Source: Flavobacterium psychrophilum (GTDB lineage: Bacteria > Bacteroidota > Bacteroidia > Flavobacteriales > Flavobacteriaceae). From it: a stretch of 25,951 bases of DNA. Position 1 is the first letter of the stretch, and the number at the start of each line of letters is the position of its first letter. The position numbers were made by a program, and so were the translations under genes. The DNA lies in assembly GCA_945866505.1 (NCBI GenBank), contig CAMBHH010000019.1:1-25951 (forward strand). Direction: 5' to 3'. Under the pieces are notes generated by a model. It was given only the letters and a program-made list of their open reading frames with translations. It was not told where the DNA came from and searched no databases. This document shows positions 9,314 through 16,814 of the stretch, one piece after another.

Positions 9314-11461
9314 ATGAAAATGATTATAATACAAAATATATTTTTTCTCCTTTTTATCTCTTGCGGAATGTCTGTAGAAGATGAGCAATCAATTGCATTT
9401 GACTACTATGTTGTCACAGCCGCTACCAACGGTAATATTAAAGAAGTAGATTATTTGTACAATCACTTAAAAAAGCGTTCAGCCGAAGGGGTAGTTTTAA
9501 AACAAGGTCAGGATAAAATTCCAAATAATGGAAAAAACGTCCAATTTATAGACGTTGCGGTAGACAAAAATCTTGATGGGGACTATGAAATTATTAAAAA
9601 CGAAAACAAATTAACATTAAAGGCAAATTCAAAAAAAACATTGTATTGGCTGTATTATCAGTATTTTCAAGCATTAAGTGAAAACACTTCTAAAATAAAA
9701 GCGGAAGATTTGCCTCCAGCCATTGTGAATTTTGCAGCATCCAAAAAAGTAAAATTTGCATTTAGTTATAGAGAACCTCACTTAAAAGCCAATTTGGTAA
9801 AGGATTATGATGTAATCGTTAATACTAATAATGTAGAAAATGATTGGGGAATTTGGGGACATCAGCTATTTAATATTATTAATAAAAACCCTAAGGATGA
9901 GCATTATAGCATTGTGGATGGTCAACTAAATAAGGATCAATTGTGTTTTGGCAAACCTGAAATGTATAATTTTTTAGTAAATTTTGTACTCGAAAACTAT
10001 GGGGAAAAAGAAGATAGTCATCAAAATTTTGTAGTATGTCCAGCAGATAATAATTTAGTCTGTACGTGCTCAGCCTGCGCCAAACTTGGGAATGTTAAAG
10101 GAAATTCAAGTTTTTCGGTAATTGCTCTAGTAAATAAATTGGCTACTCGGTTTCCTAATCATCAGTTCTTTACAATTGATTATTTATCCGTAAAGACGCC
10201 TCCGTCGGTTATGATGCCAAAAAATACAGGAATATTGATTAGTTCTATAGATATTCCCAGAAAAGTAAATATAGATAGCAATAACCCATCTGTTAAAGCT
10301 TTCGCATCTAAAGTTGAAAGTTGGCATAAGGTTTGCTCTTCAATATATGTCTGGGACTATATCTCTAACTTCGACGATTATTTGACACCTTTTGCAATGT
10401 TGTCTGTTTGTAAAACAAACTTCAATTTTTATAAAAAGTTAAATATAAGCGGAATTTTTGCAAATGGGGCAGGGTATGATTATAGCAGCTTTAACGAAGT
10501 GCATACATATGTGTTAGCTGCCTTGATGCAAGATCCAACGTTAGATGTGAACCAGTTGGTAAACAGATTTTGCAAGCAGCATTATGGTGAATCTGGGAAG
10601 CTGGTAGCCGATTATATTTTAGGACTGGAGAAAGCGATGCAAACATCAAACTATAGTTTAGATTTATATAATGGTGTTGGTAAAATGACAAAGACCTACC
10701 TGAATAAAGAAGATTTTTTTAATTTTTATAATGAAGTTGGGGCTTTAAAATCAGGCAAAACAGAAGAGATTGATTATAGATTGAGTCAATTGCATACAGG
10801 ATTGATTTTCACAGCGATGCAGATTAATTTGGCCAGCGGATTTGATGATAATTTTGGATTTGCAAAAAAGCATGATAACCAAATTTTAATCAATAATGAT
10901 TTTAAAAACAGTCGAACAGTTTTTGAAAATCAATTTAAAATTAAGGATGTTTTTCTTACTCGTGAACGTGACGGTATGGTGTTAAACTACCTTAATGATG
11001 TAAAATCAGAAGTAATAGATGCCAAATTGCAAACTAATTTATTGTCTAAGGATATTTTGAAGGTTACAAGTATATTAGACGAAGATTATCAAGACGAAAG
11101 TGTATTGACAGACGGCATTCCTGGTTTGCCGTTCGATTATCATAATGGCTGGTTGTTAGTTAGCGCAGCAGACTTGACCGCCGAAATCAAAGGATTAAAT
11201 GCTTCTGGCTTGTTTCGACTTAAATTAAATTTTTTAATTGATGAACATTTAAAATTGAGAGCGCCAGATAAAATACAAGTTTTAGTGAATAACATTATTG
11301 TTAAAACAATAAAACCTACGGTAACGATGTCCGAGAGTGCAAGAAAAGTTAGTTTAGAAACGTCGGTTAATTTGAACTTAAACGATAAGGTAGTAATAAA
11401 AGTGTATCGTGATAAAATCTTTAAAAAATTCGCTTGCGATGAAATATATTTGCATAAATAA
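9314..11461 (+). CDS. DUF4838-type surface lipoprotein, glycosidase-like
   Basis: A 715-residue predicted lipoprotein: short hydrophobic start with lipobox LLFISC (Cys17), then GMSVEDEQ, acidic residues as found in surface-exposed Bacteroidota lipoproteins. The N-terminal ~130 residues look like the small alpha/beta domain that precedes the catalytic barrel in alpha-glucuronidase-related families (NENKLTLKANSKKTLYWLYY). The next part fits DUF4838: SYREPH (151-156), the Cys cluster VCPADNN...CTCSAC (C242, C250, C252, C255), and VWDYISNFDDYLTPF (346-360). The final ~150 residues look like a beta-sandwich. The substrate is unknown. In pga-type systems a lipoprotein hydrolase/deacetylase sits beside the porin, and this gene could fill that place; that is inference. 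It starts 167 bases after the barrel gene, the largest gap in the operon, and overlaps the next gene. A second Met two codons later is an equally possible start. Confidence 0.8.
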   Translation: MKMIIIQNIFFLLFISCGMSVEDEQSIAFDYYVVTAATNGNIKEVDYLYNHLKKRSAEGVVLKQGQDKIPNNGKNVQFIDVAVDKNLDGDYEIIKNENKLTLKANSKKTLYWLYYQYFQALSENTSKIKAEDLPPAIVNFAASKKVKFAFSYREPHLKANLVKDYDVIVNTNNVENDWGIWGHQLFNIINKNPKDEHYSIVDGQLNKDQLCFGKPEMYNFLVNFVLENYGEKEDSHQNFVVCPADNNLVCTCSACAKLGNVKGNSSFSVIALVNKLATRFPNHQFFTIDYLSVKTPPSVMMPKNTGILISSIDIPRKVNIDSNNPSVKAFASKVESWHKVCSSIYVWDYISNFDDYLTPFAMLSVCKTNFNFYKKLNISGIFANGAGYDYSSFNEVHTYVLAALMQDPTLDVNQLVNRFCKQHYGESGKLVADYILGLEKAMQTSNYSLDLYNGVGKMTKTYLNKEDFFNFYNEVGALKSGKTEEIDYRLSQLHTGLIFTAMQINLASGFDDNFGFAKKHDNQILINNDFKNSRTVFENQFKIKDVFLTRERDGMVLNYLNDVKSEVIDAKLQTNLLSKDILKVTSILDEDYQDESVLTDGIPGLPFDYHNGWLLVSAADLTAEIKGLNASGLFRLKLNFLIDEHLKLRAPDKIQVLVNNIIVKTIKPTVTMSESARKVSLETSVNLNLNDKVVIKVYRDKIFKKFACDEIYLHK

Positions 11462-12029
11462 CAGGTTTTTATATAATTTTAAGAAGTCTATTCATATATT
11501 TACAGTATTTGTAATATATTTGCTCTTTACTTCTTGTGATTTTGAAGAAAATTTAGCTGATGTAGTGGTAATTGATCCAATAAGGCATTATTACCCTGTT
11601 GTTCAAGGCCAAAAATTAAATATAGTAGTTAAGTTAGAAAACAAAAGTGATTTTCCGTTTAAAATTACTGATATACAAACTTCTTGCGGTTGTATTATAC
11701 TTAAAGATGGAATATTAGAAGTTGTGCCAGCGCAAAGTACGGGTATTATTGAGTTGACTTATGACAGTAATAAAAATATTGGTTTAGTGAATCATTTTAT
11801 TTATGTATATGGTAATTTAAAAAAGACAGATAGACTGATTTGTGATTTTGATTTGCACGTAGTTCCTGATGCTTTATACACGCCTGATTATGAAGAATTG
11901 TACCGCAAAGAGGTCGAAGCTGAAGGTGGTGTTAAAAATATGGTCGAAGGAAATGAAAACGAAAAAGGTTACTATTTGTCAACAGGAGATAGTAAAGGTG
12001 AGAATAATCATACTGATTTAAAATATTAA
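11439..12029 (+). CDS. DUF1573 domain lipoprotein
   Basis: I chose the ATG at 11439, which overlaps the preceding gene by 23 bases; a GTG at 11409 in the same frame would add ten residues before the signal. The 196-residue product has a basic N-region, a hydrophobic core (IHIFTVFVIYLL) and lipobox FTSC followed by DFEEN, acidic residues typical of surface-exposed lipoproteins in this phylum. The core matches DUF1573, an Ig-like fold common in Bacteroidota: VVQGQKLNIVVKLENKSDFP, then the hallmark ITDIQTSCGCI, then STGIIELTYDSN. The C-terminal ~50 residues are charged and probably disordered (KEVEAEGGVKNMVEGNENEK). No enzymatic role is known for the family. The overlap upstream and the 3-base gap to the next gene mean it is co-translated with both neighbours. 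Confidence 0.85.
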   Translation: MKYICINNRFLYNFKKSIHIFTVFVIYLLFTSCDFEENLADVVVIDPIRHYYPVVQGQKLNIVVKLENKSDFPFKITDIQTSCGCIILKDGILEVVPAQSTGIIELTYDSNKNIGLVNHFIYVYGNLKKTDRLICDFDLHVVPDALYTPDYEELYRKEVEAEGGVKNMVEGNENEKGYYLSTGDSKGENNHTDLKY

Positions 12030-12032
12030 AAA

Positions 12033-14708
12033 ATGGAAAAATACACCGACTTAAAATTCGAAGGAGATTTGGCATTTTTAAATGAACATCTTGAGCAGGC
12101 GCGCATTATTTCTAATGATTCTGTAAAGGAAAACCATAAAGAAGGAAATGCGGGTAGTGTACAGCGCGCTGTTCCCAATAAAAATTATTTTGAAAACAGC
12201 GGGAATTTTGCTTATAATCTAACTTCACCAAATATTGTAAATGTACCATCTAAATGGAATTTGAAAAATCAATTTGAAGATAATAACAATAAATCTAAAA
12301 ATGTTTACACGAAGAATAATTCTGAACAGGAAGAAATAATAGAAAATAATAACGATTTTCAAGGTACAAAAAGTATTCAAAAAAATGACGAATACAAGGA
12401 CACTGATTACGATAACCATAAGACACAATTTCATCAATCAGAAAAAATTCACCCATTAAATTCTCAAAATACCGATGATGAAGCTAATTTTGAGCAACTA
12501 GAAACTATAGATAGCGACAATAATATTCAAAACAGTAGAAGTTTTCAAAATGTTAATGAATATAATAAAAGTGATGACGAATATGATGCAATGCCTCTTG
12601 ATCAATTAGAAAAAATCAATGAATCAGATTCTCAAAACACAGATTACATTAACAATAGAAGAAATTTTCTTGAAACTATCTTAGATGAATTTAATGATTC
12701 GGAAAGTAGTGTGAAAGAGTCAAATTTCGAGCAACTAGAAAGTTTAAAAGGCGATAATAGTTTTGAACTTAAGGATGAATTTTACAATGACATAAAGTTG
12801 GCTAACAGAACTCAATTTGTTAAATCCGAAAATAGCAATATATTAGATTCTCAAAACGTAGCTGATATTCATAATAAAAGAAATTTTCTCGAAACAATCT
12901 TACACGAATTTAATGATTCTGAAAGCGGTAATAATGAAGGTAATTTTGAGCAACTAGAAAATTTAGAAAACGACAATAGTTTTCAAAACGGAAGAAGTCT
13001 CCAGTATAATGATGAATTTTATAATGAAAATAACTTTCATCAAAGAACTCAATTTGATCAATCAGAAAAAATGGAAAATTTAAATAACTCTCAAAATATT
13101 GAAAGTTTTCAAAATTCAAGAAATTTTCAAGATCCGAGTTCAATTAAAATTAGCAGTGCTGAAAACAGTCTGAATTGGGATGATTTTTCACAAACAGAAA
13201 GGCTGAAAAATGAGGGTGATTTTCAGAATACAGGAAATTATATAAATACTGATGAATTCAATAATAACGCTGACTCGCTTTATAGAAAACCGTTTCAACA
13301 ATCAGAAAAAACTAGAAATATAATGGATACTCAACATAATGAAAATTTTCAAAATTTTCAAAATCCTAGCGCAAGTAAATTTAACGGTTCCGAAAACAGT
13401 CATTATATGGATAATTTTGCGCAGACAGAAAGGTTGAAATATGATAGCGATTTTCAGAGTGCAATAAATTATAGAGATAATGTTGATTTCAATAATAGCA
13501 ATAACTTGCAGAATAGAACACAGTTTGAGCAATCAGAAAAAATTGAAAATTTCAGAAACAGTTTAAATAAAGAAAGTTTTGAAAATTCAAGAAATTTTCA
13601 TGATGCACGTTCAAGTGTATTAAACGGTTCTCAAAATATCCAGAATAGAGGTGGTTTTGTTGCACCTGAAAGGTTTAATAATGACGGTAATTTTCAAACC
13701 CCAAGAAATTATAAAAATACTGATGACTCAAATAATAATGCTGATTTGCATTATAGAACACAATTTGAGCAATCAGAAAAAACTGGAAATTTTAGAGATA
13801 CTGCAAACAATGCAAGTTTTCAAAACTCAAGAAATAATTTTCAAGATTCTCGATCAAGTGGCTTTAATGGGTCAGAAAATATTAAAAATTGGGGAAATTT
13901 TGAGCAACCAGAAAGATTAAAAAATGACAGTAATTTTCAGGCTCCAAAAAATTATAAAAACACTGATGACTTCACTAATGGAAATGACGTGCAATATAGA
14001 AACCAATTTGGGCAATCAGTAAAAACTGGAAATCTGAGAAATACTTCAAATAATGAAAGTTTTGAAAATTCAAGAAATTTTCAAGATCCAAGATCAGGTA
14101 GGTATAATGGTTCGGAAAATAATCAGAATTGGGGTCATTTTGCACAACCTGAAAGGTCAAATAATGAAAGTACTTTTCAAAGTCCAAAAAATTATAAAAA
14201 CACTGATGAATTCAATAACGGAAATGACTTGCATTATAGAACACAATATGATCAACAAAAGTCGCAAAATATAAATAATACCGACGACAGGGATAAATTT
14301 TACAATAGCAATAGTAGAAATGATAAGCAATTTAACCAGAATCCTAGCGATTTAGATAATGCTACAAATCCCCAATACTCGCAACATAACAATAGAAATC
14401 AAAATTCTGAAAATAATAATTATGCCGCAGGAGGTTATAGAAATAATCAAGCGGAACCTAATCCAGTTGCTAGCAATCCTGTAAGTTCGAAAAATGACAT
14501 TGATGTTAATGTATATGATGTTAACGAATTTGAAGTGGTGCAACCATCCATTAGTAGAAGAAAAAGTCAATTAGAGTTAATGCTCCTTAGCTCTGGTTTT
14601 GATATGGAAATGTTCAATAGTTTTAAAGAAGAGCTTCTTGAAATAGAAAAAGATAATATTATTATGAAATACAAGCAAGATTTAATGATGACGATTCTTA
14701 AAAGTTAA
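12033..14708 (+). CDS. Asn-rich repetitive protein of unknown function, last gene of the operon
   Basis: I recognise no family. The 891 residues are dominated by N, S, F, D, E and Q, with almost no Cys or Trp except the repeated NW. There is no signal peptide, lipobox or membrane segment. A unit of about 80 residues is repeated: the anchor RTQFEQSEK (and variants) starts at codons 338, 418, 495, 575, 656 and 736, giving spacings of 80, 77, 80, 81 and 80, with more degenerate copies at codons 259 and about 130. Each unit runs roughly RTQF.QSEK / SF.NSRNFQD.RSS / NGSEN..NW / F.QPERL.ND..FQ / NYKNTD.FNN. Only the ends are non-repetitive: an N-terminal helix (MEKYTDLKFEGDLAFLNEHL) and an acidic/hydrophobic helical C terminus (RRKSQLELMLLSSGFDMEMF and onward to ILKS). 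It starts 3 bases after the DUF1573 gene, so it belongs to the operon. A disordered scaffold or condensate-forming protein is possible, but no function can be assigned. Confidence 0.85.
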   Translation: MEKYTDLKFEGDLAFLNEHLEQARIISNDSVKENHKEGNAGSVQRAVPNKNYFENSGNFAYNLTSPNIVNVPSKWNLKNQFEDNNNKSKNVYTKNNSEQEEIIENNNDFQGTKSIQKNDEYKDTDYDNHKTQFHQSEKIHPLNSQNTDDEANFEQLETIDSDNNIQNSRSFQNVNEYNKSDDEYDAMPLDQLEKINESDSQNTDYINNRRNFLETILDEFNDSESSVKESNFEQLESLKGDNSFELKDEFYNDIKLANRTQFVKSENSNILDSQNVADIHNKRNFLETILHEFNDSESGNNEGNFEQLENLENDNSFQNGRSLQYNDEFYNENNFHQRTQFDQSEKMENLNNSQNIESFQNSRNFQDPSSIKISSAENSLNWDDFSQTERLKNEGDFQNTGNYINTDEFNNNADSLYRKPFQQSEKTRNIMDTQHNENFQNFQNPSASKFNGSENSHYMDNFAQTERLKYDSDFQSAINYRDNVDFNNSNNLQNRTQFEQSEKIENFRNSLNKESFENSRNFHDARSSVLNGSQNIQNRGGFVAPERFNNDGNFQTPRNYKNTDDSNNNADLHYRTQFEQSEKTGNFRDTANNASFQNSRNNFQDSRSSGFNGSENIKNWGNFEQPERLKNDSNFQAPKNYKNTDDFTNGNDVQYRNQFGQSVKTGNLRNTSNNESFENSRNFQDPRSGRYNGSENNQNWGHFAQPERSNNESTFQSPKNYKNTDEFNNGNDLHYRTQYDQQKSQNINNTDDRDKFYNSNSRNDKQFNQNPSDLDNATNPQYSQHNNRNQNSENNNYAAGGYRNNQAEPNPVASNPVSSKNDIDVNVYDVNEFEVVQPSISRRKSQLELMLLSSGFDMEMFNSFKEELLEIEKDNIIMKYKQDLMMTILKS
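12807..14300 (+). repeat. Tandem ~240-bp coding repeats inside the Asn-rich protein gene
   Basis: Anchor codons lie at 12807 (degenerate), 13044, 13284, 13515, 13755, 13998 and 14238, i.e. steps of 237, 240, 231, 240, 243 and 240 bases. All are multiples of three, so the frame is kept. The units from 13515 to 14237 are the most alike, and divergence grows toward the 5' end, which suggests expansion by recent duplication in the 3' half. Confidence 0.8.
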
Positions 14709-14720
14709 TAAGACTTTTAA
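14698..14720 (+). terminator. Weak AT-only hairpin at the end of the operon
   Basis: TTAAAAGT (14698-14705) pairs perfectly with ACTTTTAA (14713-14720) around a 7-base loop; it overlaps the stop codon of the repetitive-protein gene. It has only two G-C pairs and no long T-run, so termination here is uncertain. Confidence 0.3.
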
Positions 14721-15107
14721 TGTAGTTTAAAGAGGATAATAATAAGACTTTAAATTTTCAAGACAGAACAAATTAATTTAAAATTGCTTTCTTAAATTTG
14801 AATAAAAATTAAATCAACTCAGATGAAAAACAACGTGAAACTTCAAAATTCTAGCTGTCCACGTTGTTCGATAAAAAGAAAATGTGAATAAAACTAGCCG
14901 ATTACTTTGGAGTTTACCTAATTCGCAATCGTTCCAATAAAAAACCACCACAAGTTTTTTAATAAATGTTTAAATGTTGGCAGTACATATAGTAATTGGT
15001 ATAAATACTGATACGTTGCATAATAATATACAAGTCGTGCGACTGAGCGCATTACAGAAGAAAGGATTAGTTTGGCAGTGGACGAACTTTTAATTAAAAT
15101 AGTACAA
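14709..15107. other. Convergent intergenic region
   Basis: This lies between the end of the plus-strand operon and the end of the minus-strand DoxX pair. It holds the inverted repeat at 14829-14868 and the hairpin at 15101-15120. A 22-codon plus-strand frame (14823-14891) overlaps the first of these. A short open plus-strand stretch near 15036-15120 (reads ERITEERISLAVDELLIKI) may be a gene remnant, but it is preceded by stops. No full gene is supported. Confidence 0.45.
14829..14868 (-). terminator. 9-bp inverted repeat, probable terminator for minus-strand transcripts
   Basis: AACAACGTG (14829-14837) pairs perfectly with CACGTTGTT (14860-14868). Read on the minus strand the second arm runs into TTTTT, as a rho-independent terminator would; on the plus strand no T-run follows. 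It lies downstream of the minus-strand DoxX pair. Confidence 0.4.
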
Positions 15108-15120
15108 TTAAAATTGTACT
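15101..15120 (-). terminator. Hairpin spanning the stop codon of the second DoxX-like gene
   Basis: AGTACAAT (15101-15108) and ATTGTACT (15113-15120) form an 8-bp perfect stem with a 4-base loop. The stop codon of the DoxX-like gene (15108-15110) lies at its loop. On the minus strand it is followed by ATTTTAATT, so it is a weak terminator or an mRNA-end stabiliser. Confidence 0.35.
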
Positions 15121-15452
15121 GTTAAATAGAAAATATAAGCATTTAAACCCATATAAAACAGTGCAGGTATCGTAATCCAAAGACTGTCTTTTAAATTAAA
15201 TCTTACTATTACTCCAAGCAACATTAATAACGCTAAACCTGCAGACGATAGCAATAAAAGAGGTTCGTACCAAATGCCAACAAATAAACCCAACGAACCC
15301 AAAATTTCTAGTATAATTACTAATAACCCCAATTTTTCTAGATTAAACCGCTTAAATTCATTTTTCATGTGCGAGCCAACAAAGTATGAAATAGCATAAA
15401 AAAGAAATGAAAAACTAGATACTAAAATACAGACAACAAGTGTATTCATCAT
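15108..15452 (-). CDS. DoxX-like small membrane protein (second of a pair)
   Basis: A small integral membrane protein. I start it at the ATG of MMNTLVVCILV, whose A is the last base of the stop codon of the gene before it (TAATG on the minus strand); an upstream ATG at 15491 would add 13 residues that overlap that gene. The 114-residue product has four hydrophobic segments: TLVVCILVSSFSFLFYAISY, LGLLVIILEILGSLGLFVG, PLLLLSSAGLALLMLLGVIV and a last one ending NAYIFYLTVQF. The glycine-rich second helix and the overall size fit the DoxX-like family. Members are linked to quinone or redox functions in some bacteria, but no activity can be predicted here. The one-base overlap shows translational coupling to its partner. 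Confidence 0.75.
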   Translation of the reverse strand: MMNTLVVCILVSSFSFLFYAISYFVGSHMKNEFKRFNLEKLGLLVIILEILGSLGLFVGIWYEPLLLLSSAGLALLMLLGVIVRFNLKDSLWITIPALFYMGLNAYIFYLTVQF

Positions 15453-15796
15453 TAAATTATATCTGAAGTTGCTATTGATAAAAACAAACATAAAATCAAT
15501 AAAACTAATGACGGCAAGTGCTTAATATATGGATTTTTGATTTTAAAATGAAAATATTGTGCAGCAATCATAAGCATTCCCATAAGTGTTGAGGATATTG
15601 TTAATAGTTCAGGATTCCATATACTTACAATTAATAAGGCTGATAATGTAATTTTTGAAGCTCCAACAAAATTTCTGGTTAAGTCGCTTAATCCAAATTG
15701 ATTAAATTCTTTAACAACATTAAAATAGCGGAATATCCACACATAATATACAGATGCTGATACAATAATTTGTGCAGTCAGAATGAGATTTGACAT
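15452..15796 (-). CDS. DoxX-like small membrane protein (first of a pair)
   Basis: A 114-residue integral membrane protein with four hydrophobic segments: an N-terminal LILTAQIIVSASVYYVWIF, then ASKITLSALLIVSIW, STLMGMLMIAAQYFHF and HLPSLVLLILCLFLSIA. The loop FNQFGLSDLTRNFVGASKIT after helix 1, leading into a Gly/Ala-containing helix 2, is typical of the DoxX-like family. It has the same length as the following gene and overlaps it by one base, so the two probably form a hetero-oligomer. No histidine, metal-binding or catalytic motif stands out. A perfect -7 element (TAAATTTG) lies 67 bases upstream of the start. Confidence 0.75.
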   Translation of the reverse strand: MSNLILTAQIIVSASVYYVWIFRYFNVVKEFNQFGLSDLTRNFVGASKITLSALLIVSIWNPELLTISSTLMGMLMIAAQYFHFKIKNPYIKHLPSLVLLILCLFLSIATSDII

Positions 15797-16102
15797 TTTA
15801 TTTCATTTTAATTATTTAGATGCTTTTTTTACGAATTTCTTGTTAAAAGTACAACAATATTTCAAATTTAGGAAAATATATTTGGTTTTAATTTAAGCCA
15901 ATTCTTCTTTTTTTTGAATTCCGAATATATTTATTTTTTGCAACTCAAATGAAATCGATTCGTACTGACTATAGTTCTGTAGAAAATGATTGAATTATAA
16001 AAATTGTTCTTTTTGATTGAAAAAATAAAATTAATTTGTTGATTATTATTGTTTAAAGTGTACTTCAGAAATTGAATTAAAGTAATAATTAGTAATATTA
16101 TT
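15797..16102. other. Intergenic region between pentapeptide and DoxX genes
   Basis: About 300 very AT-rich bases. Apart from the possible -7 element at 15863-15870 nothing is recognisable: no terminator-like hairpin for the pentapeptide gene and no short reading frame of note. Confidence 0.5.
15863..15870 (-). promoter_or_regulatory. Putative -7 element of the DoxX-like pair
   Basis: On the minus strand these bases read TAAATTTG, a full match to TAnnTTTG, 67 bases before the first DoxX start. The nearest TTG upstream is 28 bases away, too far for a standard -33 element, so the assignment is weak. Confidence 0.3.
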
Positions 16103-16672
16103 TTAGCTTACCATAATGTCGTGTTTGTAAAGCAATCCTTTTACGCCATCAAGCGAAAAAACAGCTTTCTTAATCTTGGTTTTTGTTGGGTCAATTGTGT
16201 AATTGAAACTAGTCTTAAAATTGGCTTTACTTGCATTACCTTTGCCAAATTCTGAACGGTATAAATCGCAGTTATCAAAGACCACTTCGGTTAAATCAGT
16301 GCTCATAAAATCTACAGCAACCATACTACAATCGACAAATGTAGTGGCTTTTATTTTTAAGGTATAAAATTTCGAAAAGTCCAAAACGCATTCCTTAAAA
16401 TGAACCTCAAAAATGAGTTTATCGCACATTGCAAAATTGACAGATGAAATTTTGCAACGGTTAAATAACACGCTTCTCAATGCTACGTGATTGATTTTGG
16501 CACCGCTAAAAATGCAATCGTTGAAGATGCAATCAATAAAAACTACTCCAATAAAATTGCATTGCGAGAAATCACAAGTACTAAATGTGCAGCATTCAAA
16601 TTCCTTTAAATTAATATCTTTTTCACCGTAAGTGAGGTCATTATATTCGATGTCAAGGAAATAGTTTGGCAT
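16103..16672 (-). CDS. Pentapeptide-repeat protein, Qnr/McbG-like
   Basis: A 189-residue cytoplasmic protein that should fold as a right-handed quadrilateral beta-helix. Units of the A(D/N)LXX type run through most of it, many with Phe at the centre and Cys at the next-unit boundary: FECCTFSTCDFSQCNFIGVV, then FIDCIFNDCIFSGAKI, FKECVLDFSKF, FVDCSMVAVDF, FDNCDLYRSEF and ASKANFKTSF. The C terminus (YTIDPTKTKIKKAVFSLDGV, then KGLLYKHDIMV) resembles the dimerisation module of Qnr and McbG proteins, which mimic DNA and protect DNA gyrase. The length is slightly below the ~218 residues of plasmid Qnr. Chromosomal relatives are common in Flavobacteriia, and most have no proven role, so gyrase binding is only a possibility. 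It is a single gene with no close co-directional partner: the DoxX pair starts 306 bases further on. Confidence 0.85.
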   Translation of the reverse strand: MPNYFLDIEYNDLTYGEKDINLKEFECCTFSTCDFSQCNFIGVVFIDCIFNDCIFSGAKINHVALRSVLFNRCKISSVNFAMCDKLIFEVHFKECVLDFSKFYTLKIKATTFVDCSMVAVDFMSTDLTEVVFDNCDLYRSEFGKGNASKANFKTSFNYTIDPTKTKIKKAVFSLDGVKGLLYKHDIMVS

Positions 16673-16764
16673 TGAAAATACATGTTTAAGTTAGAAAACT
16701 AGTGCGCACAAAGAAACACATTTCCATAGATGAAAAAACCTAGAAAGTAAAATAATTTTAAATT

Positions 16765-16793
16765 AAAAGGCACTTTTTAAGACAGTGTCTTTT
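16765..16793. terminator. Bidirectional terminator-like hairpin
   Basis: AAAAGGCACT (16765-16774) pairs with AGTGTCTTTT (16784-16793) over ten positions with one G-U pair and a 9-base loop. The stem begins with A's and ends with T's, so it could work in both directions. It sits 22 bases past the 3' end of the dead minus-strand transposase, whose terminator it may have been. Confidence 0.4.
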
Positions 16794-16814
16794 ATATTGA
16801 TTGTCCTTTTTTAT

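Noticed and set aside
12225..14570. Several open frames on both strands inside the Asn-rich gene
   Set aside because: They are by-products of the AAT-rich repeats: they follow the same ~240-base period and show no independent motif.
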